Shown here: piece by piece, positions 7,260-14,205 of the stretch | Position numbering within the stretch: the first letter of the stretch is position 1 | Layout of the letters: every line of letters starts with the position of its first letter | Assembly (NCBI GenBank): GCA_003516765.1 | Contig: DPCD01000198.1 | Span: forward strand, 1 to 18,938 | Direction: 5' to 3' | Origin: Clostridiales bacterium | GTDB lineage: Bacteria > Bacillota > Clostridia > Oscillospirales > Oscillospiraceae | DNA: 18,938 nucleotides | Notes under the pieces: generated by a model | Seen by the model: the letters and a program-made list of their open reading frames with translations, nothing else | What the model was told of the DNA's origin: nothing | Databases searched by the model: none | Made by a program: the position numbers and the translations under genes

Positions 7260-8354
7260 TCAGCGCTTATAGAACGGGGTCGGAACGATCTCCATCTCGA
7301 TCTTGCGACCGCGCACGTCGGCATAGACATGCTTACCGATCTCGGCGTCTTCGACCGGCACATAACCCATCGCGACGCAGCAGCCGAGATACGGCGCGAA
7401 CGTGCCAGAGGAGGTCCAGCCGATCTTCTCGCCGTCCGGTGCGGCGTAGAGGTCGCAATGCTCGCGCACGATGCCGCGTCCGACGCCCCTGAGACCCACG
7501 CGCTTGACCTCCGGCGCACCGCGCTTGACCAGCGCGTCATGACCGATGAAATCCTTGCCGTCGAGCTTGCAGGGAAGCCCTGCCATCTTGGGGGTAATAT
7601 CGTCGGTCAGCTCGTGCCCGTAGAGCGGCATCGCCGCCTCCAGACGCAGCGTATCGCGCGCGCCCAGTCCGCAGGGAATGAGTCCAAACTCCTTGCCAGC
7701 CTCCAGCAGCGTATTCCACAGCCAGACGGTATCTTCCGCCTTGCAGAGAATCTCGTAGCCGAACGAGCCGGTGTAGCCCGAGCGGGAGACGTAGGTTTCC
7801 GCGCTGCGCCCGTTCCAGGTAAGAACCGCCTTCGTGAACGAATAGTACTTGACAGGAAGCGCCGCCTCGTCGCAGAGCTTCACCAGAATCTCCTTCGACA
7901 CCGGACCCTGTACCGCGATCTGCCCGAACTCGTTGCCCGCGTCATGATAGCCGGGGTGACCGGACAGGTGCGTTTCCACCCACGCCGCGTCCTTGTCGCG
8001 GTTGCCGGCGTTGACGACGATCAGGTAATCGTCCTGCGCCATGCGGTAGACAATCAGATCGTCGACCACGCCGCCCTCATCGTTGCAGAACATGCCGTAA
8101 CGCATGTCGCCGTCGAGCATTTTGGAGATGTCAGTCGTGACAAGATGCTGGATGTTGGCAAGGGCGTCCTCGCCATGGAAGACCAGCTCTCCCATGTGCG
8201 ACACATCAAAAAGACCTGCCTTTTCGCGCACTGCCATATGTTCGGCGAGAATGCCCGTCGGATACTGCACCGGCATTAAAAAGCCGCCGAACTCTACCAT
8301 CTTCGCGCCCAGCGCGACATGCGATTCGTACAAAGGGGTTTTCTTTTCCATCAT
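7260..8354 (-). CDS. gcvT: Aminomethyltransferase, T-protein of glycine cleavage
   Basis: A 364-residue GcvT of normal length. It transfers the aminomethyl carbon of lipoyl-H-protein to tetrahydrofolate, releasing ammonia and methylene-THF. Visible landmarks: TPLYESHVALGAKMVEFGGF at the N-terminus, GLFDVSHMGE, VVNAGNRDKD (folate-site region), SRSGYTGSFGYEI, GLGARDTLRLEAAMPLYGHE and a C-terminal SSGTFAPYLG. The start is ATG 8352-8354 or the adjacent ATG 8349-8351, both served by GGAGG; a longer GTG start at 8366 would bury the ribosome binding site. Control is by the tandem glycine riboswitch and terminator upstream. No gcvH or gcvP adjoins it; they must lie elsewhere if the complete system exists. 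In a Wood-Ljungdahl organism the reaction may run towards glycine or away from it. Confidence 0.96.
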   Translation of the reverse strand: MMEKKTPLYESHVALGAKMVEFGGFLMPVQYPTGILAEHMAVREKAGLFDVSHMGELVFHGEDALANIQHLVTTDISKMLDGDMRYGMFCNDEGGVVDDLIVYRMAQDDYLIVVNAGNRDKDAAWVETHLSGHPGYHDAGNEFGQIAVQGPVSKEILVKLCDEAALPVKYYSFTKAVLTWNGRSAETYVSRSGYTGSFGYEILCKAEDTVWLWNTLLEAGKEFGLIPCGLGARDTLRLEAAMPLYGHELTDDITPKMAGLPCKLDGKDFIGHDALVKRGAPEVKRVGLRGVGRGIVREHCDLYAAPDGEKIGWTSSGTFAPYLGCCVAMGYVPVEDAEIGKHVYADVRGRKIEMEIVPTPFYKR

Positions 8355-8430
8355 TGATTCCTCCACGTCATATTACGAAGCGGCGGCAGATCTCGCCTGC
8401 CCTCCGCGCGGTTTACAAAAAATGGGCATC

Positions 8431-8466
8431 AAAAAGGCGCAAAACTTCGATTGAAGTTTTGCGCCT
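8431..8466 (-). terminator. Riboswitch expression-platform terminator
   Basis: On the minus strand a perfect 14-bp stem (8453-8466 with 8435-8448, 4-nt loop) is followed by five T residues (8431-8435). It lies between the aptamers and gcvT. Its 5' arm overlaps the CAGAG segment (8465-8469) that can close the second aptamer, so ligand binding should disfavour termination. This is the standard ON-switch arrangement. Confidence 0.9.
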
Positions 8467-8617
8467 CTGTAATCTGCCTGAGAGATTCCCGGGATTCCGG
8501 TTGCACCGTCGGCGTGCGATCATTCGCACTTTGCAGAGTGTCGTCCGGTTCCGGTCCTTTTGCCTGAGAGCTTTTGCGATTCCCCTTCGGCGCCGCGCCT
8601 GCGGACTCTCCCGGAAC
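8466..8617 (-). ncRNA. Tandem glycine riboswitch upstream of gcvT
   Basis: The minus strand shows both conserved aptamer signatures. Aptamer 1 (about 8548-8617) is closed by a perfect 7-bp P1 (8611-8617 with 8548-8554) and contains GGGAGAGTC, CGCCGAAGGGG and CTCTCAGGCAAAAGGAC. Aptamer 2 (about 8466-8547) contains ACACTCTGCAAAG, CGCCGACGGTGCAA and ATCTCTCAGGCAGA. Together with the downstream terminator and gcvT this is the classical cooperative glycine sensor. Glycine binding is expected to open gcvT expression so that excess glycine is degraded. Confidence 0.95.
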
Positions 8618-8630
8618 TGTCATCCGACCC

Positions 8631-8659
8631 GGGCAGCACCGTTTTCCGGTCTGCTGCCC
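8631..8659 (-). other. Hairpin at the 5' side of the glycine riboswitch transcript
   Basis: GGGCAGCA and TGCTGCCC (8652-8659 with 8631-8638 on the minus strand) pair, with an inner CCG/CGG around a GAAAA loop. It lies between the promoter and aptamer 1 and has no U tract. It may shield the 5' end or help aptamer folding. Confidence 0.6.
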
Positions 8660-8677
8660 ATATCATTTTTCATGCAT

Positions 8678-8706
8678 AAGATAACACAAATCAGATGTTA
8701 CGTCAA
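8678..8706 (-). promoter_or_regulatory. Sigma-A promoter of the gcvT riboswitch transcript
   Basis: On the minus strand TTGACG (8701-8706) and TATCTT (8678-8683) are separated by exactly 17 bp. Transcription would start near 8671, about 55 nt upstream of aptamer 1. Confidence 0.8.
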
Positions 8707-8739
8707 GTGGGAAAGTGTTGTTTTCACAGTATTTTAACG

Positions 8740-8778
8740 AAAAAGCCGCATCCATCAAAAGAAAATGACGGATGCGGC
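8740..8778 (-). terminator. Terminator of the amino-acid ABC operon
   Basis: On the minus strand GCCGCATCC (8770-8778) pairs with GGATGCGGC (8745-8753), followed by TTTTT (8740-8744). It begins 16 nt past the ATPase stop. Confidence 0.88.
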
Positions 8779-8793
8779 GCATGTTTTGCGCAA

Positions 8794-9540
8794 TCAGAGA
8801 ACCTTTTGCAGGAAGGTGACCAGACGCGGGCTTTCGGGGTTGTCAAACAGCTCGTGCGAGGGCTTGTCCTCCTCGATTTTGCCGTCGGCAAGGAAGATGG
8901 TCCGCGCCGCGACCTCGCGTGCAAAGCGCATCTCGTGCGTGACGACGATCATGGTCATGCCGTCGGCGGCAAGCGCCTTCATCACGTCGAGCACCTCGCC
9001 GATCATCTCGGGGTCGAGCGCGCTGGTCGGCTCGTCGAAGAGCATGACCTCGGGGTCCATCATGAGGGAACGTACGATGGCGATTCTCTGCTTCTGTCCA
9101 CCGGACAGCTGGCTGGGATATGCCTCGACTCGGTCGGCAAGCCCGACCTTGCGCAAAAGCTCCACCGCCTTTTCCTCCGCCTGCTCCTTCGGCATCTTCT
9201 TGATGCGCATCGGGGCAACCGTGAGGTTTTTCATGACGTTCATGTTGTTGAACAGATTGAACTGCTGGAACACCATGCCCATCTTCTGCCGGTGCAGGTC
9301 GATATTCTTGTTCTGATGGCGGTCGCAGATGTCGACGCCGTCAAAGACGATATGTCCGGAGGTCGGCTTTTCCAGCAGGTTCAGGCACCGCAGGAACGTC
9401 GATTTGCCGCCGCCAGAGGGTCCGATGATGGAGACGACCTCGTTTTTGTAGAACGTCGTGCTGATATCCTTCAGAACCTCCAGCTTGTGGAAGCTCTTGC
9501 AGAGGTTCTGCACCTCGATCATAGTCTGCTTATTTTCCAT
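8794..9540 (-). CDS. Polar amino-acid ABC transporter ATPase (GlnQ/HisP type)
   Basis: A 248-residue ABC ATPase of typical GlnQ length, cytoplasmic, powering uptake through the adjacent permease. Walker A is GPSGGGKST (40-48), the Q-loop VFQQFNLF (90-97), the signature LSGGQKQR (145-152), Walker B VMLFDEP (165-171) and the switch histidine H202 in VVTHEM. The ATG at 9538-9540 has an AAGGAAG ribosome binding site 8 nt upstream and overlaps the permease stop by 11 bp. A slightly longer in-frame start at 9561 lacks a site. The family handles glutamine, cystine, arginine and similar polar amino acids; the substrate cannot be named from sequence. Confidence 0.94.
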   Translation of the reverse strand: MENKQTMIEVQNLCKSFHKLEVLKDISTTFYKNEVVSIIGPSGGGKSTFLRCLNLLEKPTSGHIVFDGVDICDRHQNKNIDLHRQKMGMVFQQFNLFNNMNVMKNLTVAPMRIKKMPKEQAEEKAVELLRKVGLADRVEAYPSQLSGGQKQRIAIVRSLMMDPEVMLFDEPTSALDPEMIGEVLDVMKALAADGMTMIVVTHEMRFAREVAARTIFLADGKIEEDKPSHELFDNPESPRLVTFLQKVL

Positions 9541-10222
9541 GCGACAGCTTCCTTTCTGCAAGCGATACCAGACGGCTGCTGATGAACGTGAGAACGAAGT
9601 AGATGAGCGCAGCTACGGCAAGGCACTCGAGGCTCTTGTAGCTGAGGGCAATGACGTCGTTCGTGCGGAACATGAGGTCCGCGATGCCGATGACGGAGAC
9701 GATGGAAGACTCCTTGATGACGGTGACAAACTCGTTGCCGAGCGCGGGCAGGATATTCTTGATTGCCTGCGGCAGAACAACCAGGCGCATCGCCTCGCCG
9801 GACGAGAATCCCACGCTGCGCGCTGCCTCGGTCTGCCCATAGTCGACCGCCTGAATGCCCGAGCGGATGACCTCTGCGACATATGCGCAGCTGTTCATGC
9901 TCATGGCAACAATGCCGGCAGCAAAGCGCGAAAAGTTCGGAATCCACGAAATATCGGGGATTTTGACGCCGATCATGGGAAGACCGTAGAAGATGAACAT
10001 CAGCTGCACCATCAGAGGCGTGCCGCGGATGAACTCGATGTACGCCACCGCCAGCCACTTTAACGGCAGGATTTTTCCCATGCGCATGGTCGCCATCAGC
10101 GTGCCCAGGATCGTGCCGAGCAGGACGGAGAATGCCGCAATGATCAGGGTGTTCACAACGCCCTGCGCGAAGAAGCTGGAATAGCGCTCGATGATTTTTC
10201 CTATTGTCTCAAAAAAAGTCAT
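9530..10222 (-). CDS. Polar amino-acid ABC transporter permease (HisM/GlnP type)
   Basis: A 230-residue inner-membrane permease. The His/Glu/Gln permease motif is clear: FIRGTPLMVQLMFIFYGLP near residue 64, and the EAA coupling loop QTEAARSVGFSSGEAMRLVV around 130-149 contacts the ATPase. About five membrane segments are visible. The start ATG at 10220-10222 has AGGAGG 6 nt upstream. It overlaps the ATPase gene but is separated from the binding-protein gene by 288 bp holding a fold-back repeat and a hairpin. Only one permease is present, so it probably works as a homodimer. Confidence 0.94.
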   Translation of the reverse strand: MTFFETIGKIIERYSSFFAQGVVNTLIIAAFSVLLGTILGTLMATMRMGKILPLKWLAVAYIEFIRGTPLMVQLMFIFYGLPMIGVKIPDISWIPNFSRFAAGIVAMSMNSCAYVAEVIRSGIQAVDYGQTEAARSVGFSSGEAMRLVVLPQAIKNILPALGNEFVTVIKESSIVSVIGIADLMFRTNDVIALSYKSLECLAVAALIYFVLTFISSRLVSLAERKLSHGK

Positions 10223-10276
10223 GGGAGCCTCCTTCTATAATATATACCCCGCCGTGCAGCTGCGCAGGACAGGCTT

Positions 10277-10308
10277 CAAGGCTTCGCCGCGCCGGCAGCG
10301 AAGCCTTG
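10277..10308. other. Intercistronic stem-loop before the permease
   Basis: A perfect 11-bp inverted repeat (10277-10287 with 10298-10308) encloses a 10-nt GC-rich loop. No U tract follows on the minus strand. It is therefore more likely an mRNA stability or processing element than a terminator, fitting higher expression of the upstream binding protein than of the permease. Confidence 0.65.
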
Positions 10309-10315
10309 GAAAAAT

Positions 10316-10480
10316 AAGGCAGCACCGCGCACTTGCGTCTGCGAGCCTCGACGGATCTTTTCCGCCAATGCGGCGGTTTGAAAAGCGAGAAATACACAAA
10401 GTATTCCTTCGCTTTTCAAACCTTGCCTTGACGAAAAATCTCTCGCCGAGGCTTCTTGCCGAATTGTGCGGTGTTGCCTT
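10316..10480. mobile_element. MITE-like fold-back element (non-coding, 165 bp)
   Basis: The two halves are imperfect inverted copies over their whole length. The left end reads AAGGCAGCACCGCGCA and the right end, reverse-complemented, AAGGCAACACCGCACA. Inner shared blocks are GCCTCG, TTTTTCG/CTTTTCC and GGTTTGAAAAGCGA, which meet near the centre around 10400. There is no coding capacity. Near-perfect ends and a complete palindromic fold are what a miniature inverted-repeat element looks like. No clear target-site duplication is visible. As RNA it would form one long hairpin within the ABC operon transcript. Confidence 0.65.
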
Positions 10481-10510
10481 TCAGATGCTAACGATTCGAG
10501 TTTTTCAGAA

Positions 10511-11449
10511 TTACAGACCCAGGCTTGCCGCCAGTTCGACTGCCTCGTCGTAGGCTGCCTGGTAGCTGCCGTCGGCGACAACCTTGTCGATGACCTCGTT
10601 GACAGCGGCAACAAAGTCCTCGTTGCCCTTGGCAATGACGGCTGCCTTACCGAAGGAAGCCTCTTCTGCGGTGAACTGGAAGTTGGAGACTTCGAGCTTG
10701 CCGTCGCTGGTTGCGACCAGAGCCTCGCCGACCGCCTGGTCGACAACGAAGCCTACAATGTTGCCGTTCTGGGTTTCCAGCGCCAGCGCCGGATACTTTT
10801 CAAGCTCAAAGAGCTCACTGTCGGGAAGTGCGGAGAGGATCAGCTGGGACTGGATGGTGCCCTTCTGCGCACCGACCTTCTGACCGGCAAGCGCTTCCTT
10901 GGTGGAATACTTGTCCGCATCGCCGGTCTTGACAATCAGCAGCTGCGCGCTGGTCTCATAGAGGTTGGAGAAGTCGATTTCTTCTGCACGCTCCGGGGTC
11001 TTGGTGAACGCAGCGATGCCGATGTCGACCTGACCGGACTTGACGGCGGGGATGATGCCGTCGAACGCCATGTCAACAACTTCGAGCTCTACGCCGAGCG
11101 AATCGGCAATCTGCTGTGCCAGCCAGATGTCGCAGCCTGCGAAGTTGGCGTCGAGATCCTTGAACTCATACGGTGCGTACTGTGCTTCGGTGCCGACAAC
11201 CAGCTTGCCCTTCGCCTTGATCTCAGCGAGAAGACCGGTTGCTTCTTCGGCAGCGGGCTGCTCGGTCGTTTCCTCGGCAGCAGCTTCTTCGGTGGCAGCT
11301 TCCGTAGTTTCGGTCGCTGCAGCTTCGGTGGTCTCGGAATCGGCGGGAGCAGTTTCCTCGGTCTTTGCGGCGCAGCCTGCAAACAGGCTCAATGCCAGCA
11401 CTGCGCAAAGCGTCAGCGCAAGCAGCTTGGTCAGAGAATTCTTTTTCAT
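10511..11449 (-). CDS. Polar amino-acid ABC transporter substrate-binding lipoprotein
   Basis: A 312-residue precursor. MKKNSLTKLLALTLCAVLAL is a signal peptide ending in the lipobox LFAGC, so the mature protein is lipid-anchored on the outer face of the membrane. A linker of about 45 residues rich in Glu, Thr and Ala follows. The type II binding domain then begins at about residue 72 with IKAKGKLVVGTEAQYAPYEF and contains GCDIWLAQQIADSLG, FDGIIPAVKSGQVDI and FTKTPERAEEIDFS. These match the polar amino-acid SBP family (PF00497). ATG 11447-11449 has AGGAGGG 4-5 nt upstream; a longer reading from 11536 lacks a site. It is the first gene of the three-gene import operon. Confidence 0.94.
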   Translation of the reverse strand: MKKNSLTKLLALTLCAVLALSLFAGCAAKTEETAPADSETTEAAATETTEAATEEAAAEETTEQPAAEEATGLLAEIKAKGKLVVGTEAQYAPYEFKDLDANFAGCDIWLAQQIADSLGVELEVVDMAFDGIIPAVKSGQVDIGIAAFTKTPERAEEIDFSNLYETSAQLLIVKTGDADKYSTKEALAGQKVGAQKGTIQSQLILSALPDSELFELEKYPALALETQNGNIVGFVVDQAVGEALVATSDGKLEVSNFQFTAEEASFGKAAVIAKGNEDFVAAVNEVIDKVVADGSYQAAYDEAVELAASLGL

Positions 11450-11461
11450 AATACCCTCCTG

Positions 11462-11478
11462 TGCATGGTGTCCATGCA
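11462..11478 (-). promoter_or_regulatory. Inverted repeat in the binding-protein leader
   Basis: TGCATGG and CCATGCA (7-bp arms, 3-nt spacer) lie between the promoter and the ribosome binding site, ending about 5 nt from the AGGAGG. It could be a DNA operator or an RNA hairpin influencing initiation. Confidence 0.4.
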
Positions 11479-11501
11479 GCATGTTGTAATTTATGTGTAT
11501 G

Positions 11502-11529
11502 ATTATACAGAAAAATTGAATTTTGTAAA
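11502..11529 (-). promoter_or_regulatory. Sigma-A promoter of the ABC transporter operon
   Basis: On the minus strand TTTACA (11524-11529) and a consensus TATAAT (11502-11507) have a 16-bp spacer. The predicted leader is about 45 nt and includes the inverted repeat at 11462-11478. Confidence 0.78.
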
Positions 11530-11623
11530 GATGCAAAGTTATACAACATTCGACTGTATATCAGTGAATAATTGTGGATTTTTTCGTATAATTCACAAAT
11601 CTGTCAGCCGGACGCGGCTTTTC

Positions 11624-12778
11624 TCAGAAGGAAAGCGCCTCCATGCGGTCATACGCCTCGCGGAGCTTGTCGATATTCACGGTGCATGCGATGCGGAAGT
11701 GCTGCTTGCCCGCAATGCCGAACACGTCGCCGGGCGAGACGAGGATGTGCGCCCGCTCCAGCAGCGCCTTGCAGAACTCGCCGGACGAAAGCCCGGTTTT
11801 CTCCACGCCCGGGAACAGATAGAACGTGCCCTTCGGCGCGACAAGGCTCAAATACGGGAGCTTTTCCAGCCGCTCGGTCGAGTAGAAAATACGCTCGCGG
11901 TAGGCGGCAATGTAGCGCTCGCGGATGCGCGCCCGGTTTTCCAGCGCCGCAATTGCCGCTCTCTGGGAGATGGACGGAGCAGAGTAGATCAGCGCGCCGT
12001 TGACCTGATTCATGACGCACAGCAGCGCAGGCTCTGCGATGATCACGCCCACGCGCCAGCCGGTCATGAGGAAGTTTTTCGAGAAGCTGTTGAGCGTGAT
12101 GGTCCGCTCCAGCATGCCTGGGAGCGTACGCAGCGGAATATAGTCGCCTTCATATAAATAGGTGGTGTAGATTTCGTCCGCCGCAACGAGCAGGTCATAC
12201 TCCTGCGCGATCTTTGCCAGCAGCTCCAGCGTCTCGCGCCCATATGCCATACCGGTGGGATTCGTCGGGTTGTTGAAGATGATTGCCTTCGTCTTCGGCG
12301 TGATTGCCGCGCGCAGGCGCTCTTCGGAAATCGCGTAGTTCTCGCACGCATACGTCGGCACATCGACGCACACGCCGCCGGCAAGCTCGATCTGGCTGCG
12401 GTACATGGCAAAGTACGGCGAGAACACGATCACCTCATCGCCGGGGTTTAAAATTGCCAGCATCGTCAGTGCCATGCCGAGGCAGCTCGACGCGGTGACG
12501 AGCACATGGTCGGGGGTAAGCGCCTGCGAAAAGTCCTCCTGCCACGCCTTGCAGACAGCGGCAATCAGCTCCGGGTCGCCCTTGGGATCACCGTAATGGG
12601 TGTGCCCCGCCTTTGCGTCGAGGTATGCCTTTTCAATGATGGCTTCGTCAGTGGTAAAGTCGGTATCGCCGATGGAAAGATCGATGATATCGCTGTATTT
12701 TGCCAGCGCCTCCGTGTCGAGCGACAAACCGGAGCCGGCATGCTGAAAGCGCTTTGCAATGTAGTTCTGGATGTTCAT
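11624..12778 (-). CDS. Class I/II PLP-dependent aminotransferase
   Basis: A 384-residue fold-type I aminotransferase. Landmarks are IIDLSIGDTDF near the N-terminus, HYGDPKGDPELIAAV, FNNPTNPTGMAYG (the PLP-ring Asn region), AADEIYTTYLY with the PLP-contacting Asp and Tyr, the PLP lysine in NSFSKNFLMTGWRVG, and HFRIACTVNIDKL with the arginine that holds the substrate carboxylate. ATG 12776-12778 has AAGGAGG 7 nt upstream, and that site overlaps the stop region of the LarA-like gene 12 bp away. The pair is thus one operon. The substrate is unknown. Coupling with a 2-hydroxy-acid enzyme suggests interconversion of 2-hydroxy, 2-keto and amino acids, but no dehydrogenase is present here to link them. 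Confidence 0.92.
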   Translation of the reverse strand: MNIQNYIAKRFQHAGSGLSLDTEALAKYSDIIDLSIGDTDFTTDEAIIEKAYLDAKAGHTHYGDPKGDPELIAAVCKAWQEDFSQALTPDHVLVTASSCLGMALTMLAILNPGDEVIVFSPYFAMYRSQIELAGGVCVDVPTYACENYAISEERLRAAITPKTKAIIFNNPTNPTGMAYGRETLELLAKIAQEYDLLVAADEIYTTYLYEGDYIPLRTLPGMLERTITLNSFSKNFLMTGWRVGVIIAEPALLCVMNQVNGALIYSAPSISQRAAIAALENRARIRERYIAAYRERIFYSTERLEKLPYLSLVAPKGTFYLFPGVEKTGLSSGEFCKALLERAHILVSPGDVFGIAGKQHFRIACTVNIDKLREAYDRMEALSF

Positions 12779-12790
12779 GCGGATACCTCC

Positions 12791-14062
12791 TTAACACACA
12801 TGGGGAACAACGGTTGCGCCATTGGGAATGACATAGATGGATTTGCCGTCGAGCTTTGCCTCCTTCAGAAGCTCCGTCATATCGGAGAACGAGCGCATGC
12901 CCATCGGGCGGACCTGCTCGTCGGGAATCGAGGAATAGAGGAAAATCTTCTGCCGCTGCGCCTGCTCGCAGTTCTGGAAGAAGATATAGCCCGCAACGGT
13001 GAACGCCTCGCGCAGGCGCTGTTCGATCGTGCCGTCGAGCAGATTCTTGCACCAGCCGAAATACTCCTCGGGTCCGCCGCCCTCGGGCGCCTCGATCATT
13101 AAGATCAGCGTGCCGCCGGGCTTTAAGCCGGACTCGACGTTGTCAATCGTCTTGGTCCCCTGATAGAGGGAGATGTCCTTCGGGAAGCCGCCGCAGCTGG
13201 TGACGATCGCGTCCGCCTGTTCCGGCACATCCACCTGATAAATTTTGTTGACGAGTCTGCAGCCTTCTTCCCAGGATTTGAGATAGTGCCCCGAGAAAAT
13301 CGCGCACAGCTGCATCTGCGCGTTCATGACGAGATTCACCATGAACAGGTGCGGCAGCATCGCCGCCGCCTCGCACATGTCCTCGTGCAGGGGATTTCCC
13401 TCCAGCACGCCGTTTCCTATCTTCGGATTCGAGCGCAGCGCGCCCGGGTCGAGCGAGTAGGCGTGATTGTGGCGAATCGTCTGCAGCCCGCTCACGCCGG
13501 GCAGAATGCTCTTTCGCCCGCCGCCGAAGCCTGCCATGATATGATGGGTACACGCGCCGAGGCAGACCACAAAATCCGCTGCCGCGACGGTATGATTGAT
13601 CCACACGGGCGTATCGTGCGCGGTCGTGCCGAGGTAGACAAGATTCTTTGCCTCGCAGTCGTGGTTTTCGACCTTCACGCGCGCAAAGACCTCGGGCGTC
13701 ACCAGCGTGCGCAGCTCCTGCTCGCTGCCTCCCAGGTGCGTGCCGTTTGCCACGACAATGGTCAGCCGTTCATACGAAACGCCGCACGCCGTATGCAGAT
13801 ACGCCACCAGATGCGGAATGACCAGATCCTGCCGCATCCAGAACCGCGACATGTCGCTCACGACCAGCGCAACCTCTGCACCCGTTGGAATCTCCTCGCG
13901 CAGAGGCTTCGCTCCGATGGGGTTTTCCAGACTCTCAACAAGCCCCGCGCGGATGTCCTGCATTGCGGACGCCTCGTTTCCGTGCAGCACCGCAAGCACC
14001 GACCGCTCGTCCAGCGGCACCGTCACGCTGCCTTTTCCGTATGCAAACTGATAATCTTTCAT
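12791..14062 (-). CDS. larA: LarA-family nickel-pincer enzyme (lactate racemase-like)
   Basis: A 423-residue protein of LarA length. LarA racemises lactate using a nickel-pincer nucleotide tethered to a lysine. Equivalent residues are present at nearly the same numbering as the Lactiplantibacillus enzyme: H109 in VVANGTHLGG, H174 in CTHHIMAGFG, K184 in GGRKSILPG, and H200 in RHNHAY; SCGGFPKDISLYQGTK supplies the later lysine. The family includes racemases and epimerases for other 2-hydroxy acids, so lactate is not certain. ATG 14060-14062 opens a two-gene operon with the aminotransferase. The larB, larC and larE maturation genes are not in the window; they must be encoded elsewhere for an active cofactor. 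Confidence 0.9.
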   Translation of the reverse strand: MKDYQFAYGKGSVTVPLDERSVLAVLHGNEASAMQDIRAGLVESLENPIGAKPLREEIPTGAEVALVVSDMSRFWMRQDLVIPHLVAYLHTACGVSYERLTIVVANGTHLGGSEQELRTLVTPEVFARVKVENHDCEAKNLVYLGTTAHDTPVWINHTVAAADFVVCLGACTHHIMAGFGGGRKSILPGVSGLQTIRHNHAYSLDPGALRSNPKIGNGVLEGNPLHEDMCEAAAMLPHLFMVNLVMNAQMQLCAIFSGHYLKSWEEGCRLVNKIYQVDVPEQADAIVTSCGGFPKDISLYQGTKTIDNVESGLKPGGTLILMIEAPEGGGPEEYFGWCKNLLDGTIEQRLREAFTVAGYIFFQNCEQAQRQKIFLYSSIPDEQVRPMGMRSFSDMTELLKEAKLDGKSIYVIPNGATVVPHVC

Positions 14063-14113
14063 ATTTCTCGCCTCACCCGGTATGTTTATACTATAGTAAA
14101 TAGCTTTGCGCGA

Positions 14114-14142
14114 ATTATATACGATCCGGCATGATTATGCAA
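14114..14142 (-). promoter_or_regulatory. Sigma-A promoter of the larA-aminotransferase operon
   Basis: On the minus strand TTGCAT (14137-14142) and TATAAT (14114-14119) are separated by exactly 17 bp, just past the terminator of the CsoR-family gene. Confidence 0.8.
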
Positions 14143-14157
14143 GCGGCAAAGCATACA

Positions 14158-14186
14158 AAAAGGAGCCGCAGCATGCAGCTCCTTTT
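14158..14186 (-). terminator. Intrinsic terminator of the CsoR-family gene
   Basis: On the minus strand AAAAGGAGC pairs with GCTCCTTTT, with inner GCA/TGC pairs, and the run of T continues at 14157-14161. It lies 20 nt past the stop of the regulator gene. Confidence 0.88.
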
Positions 14187-14205
14187 GATACCGCGCCCGC
14201 AGACG

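Noticed and set aside
7104..8279. 391-codon plus-strand open frame
   Set aside because: It is antisense to gcvT, which is certain from motifs and its riboswitch.
10277..10308. Terminator between binding protein and permease
   Set aside because: The stem is strong but no U tract follows it on the transcribed strand, and the permease has no convincing promoter of its own.
10466..12157. 563-codon plus-strand open frame
   Set aside because: It spans the antisense of the binding-protein gene, a promoter region and part of the aminotransferase, all supported on the other strand.
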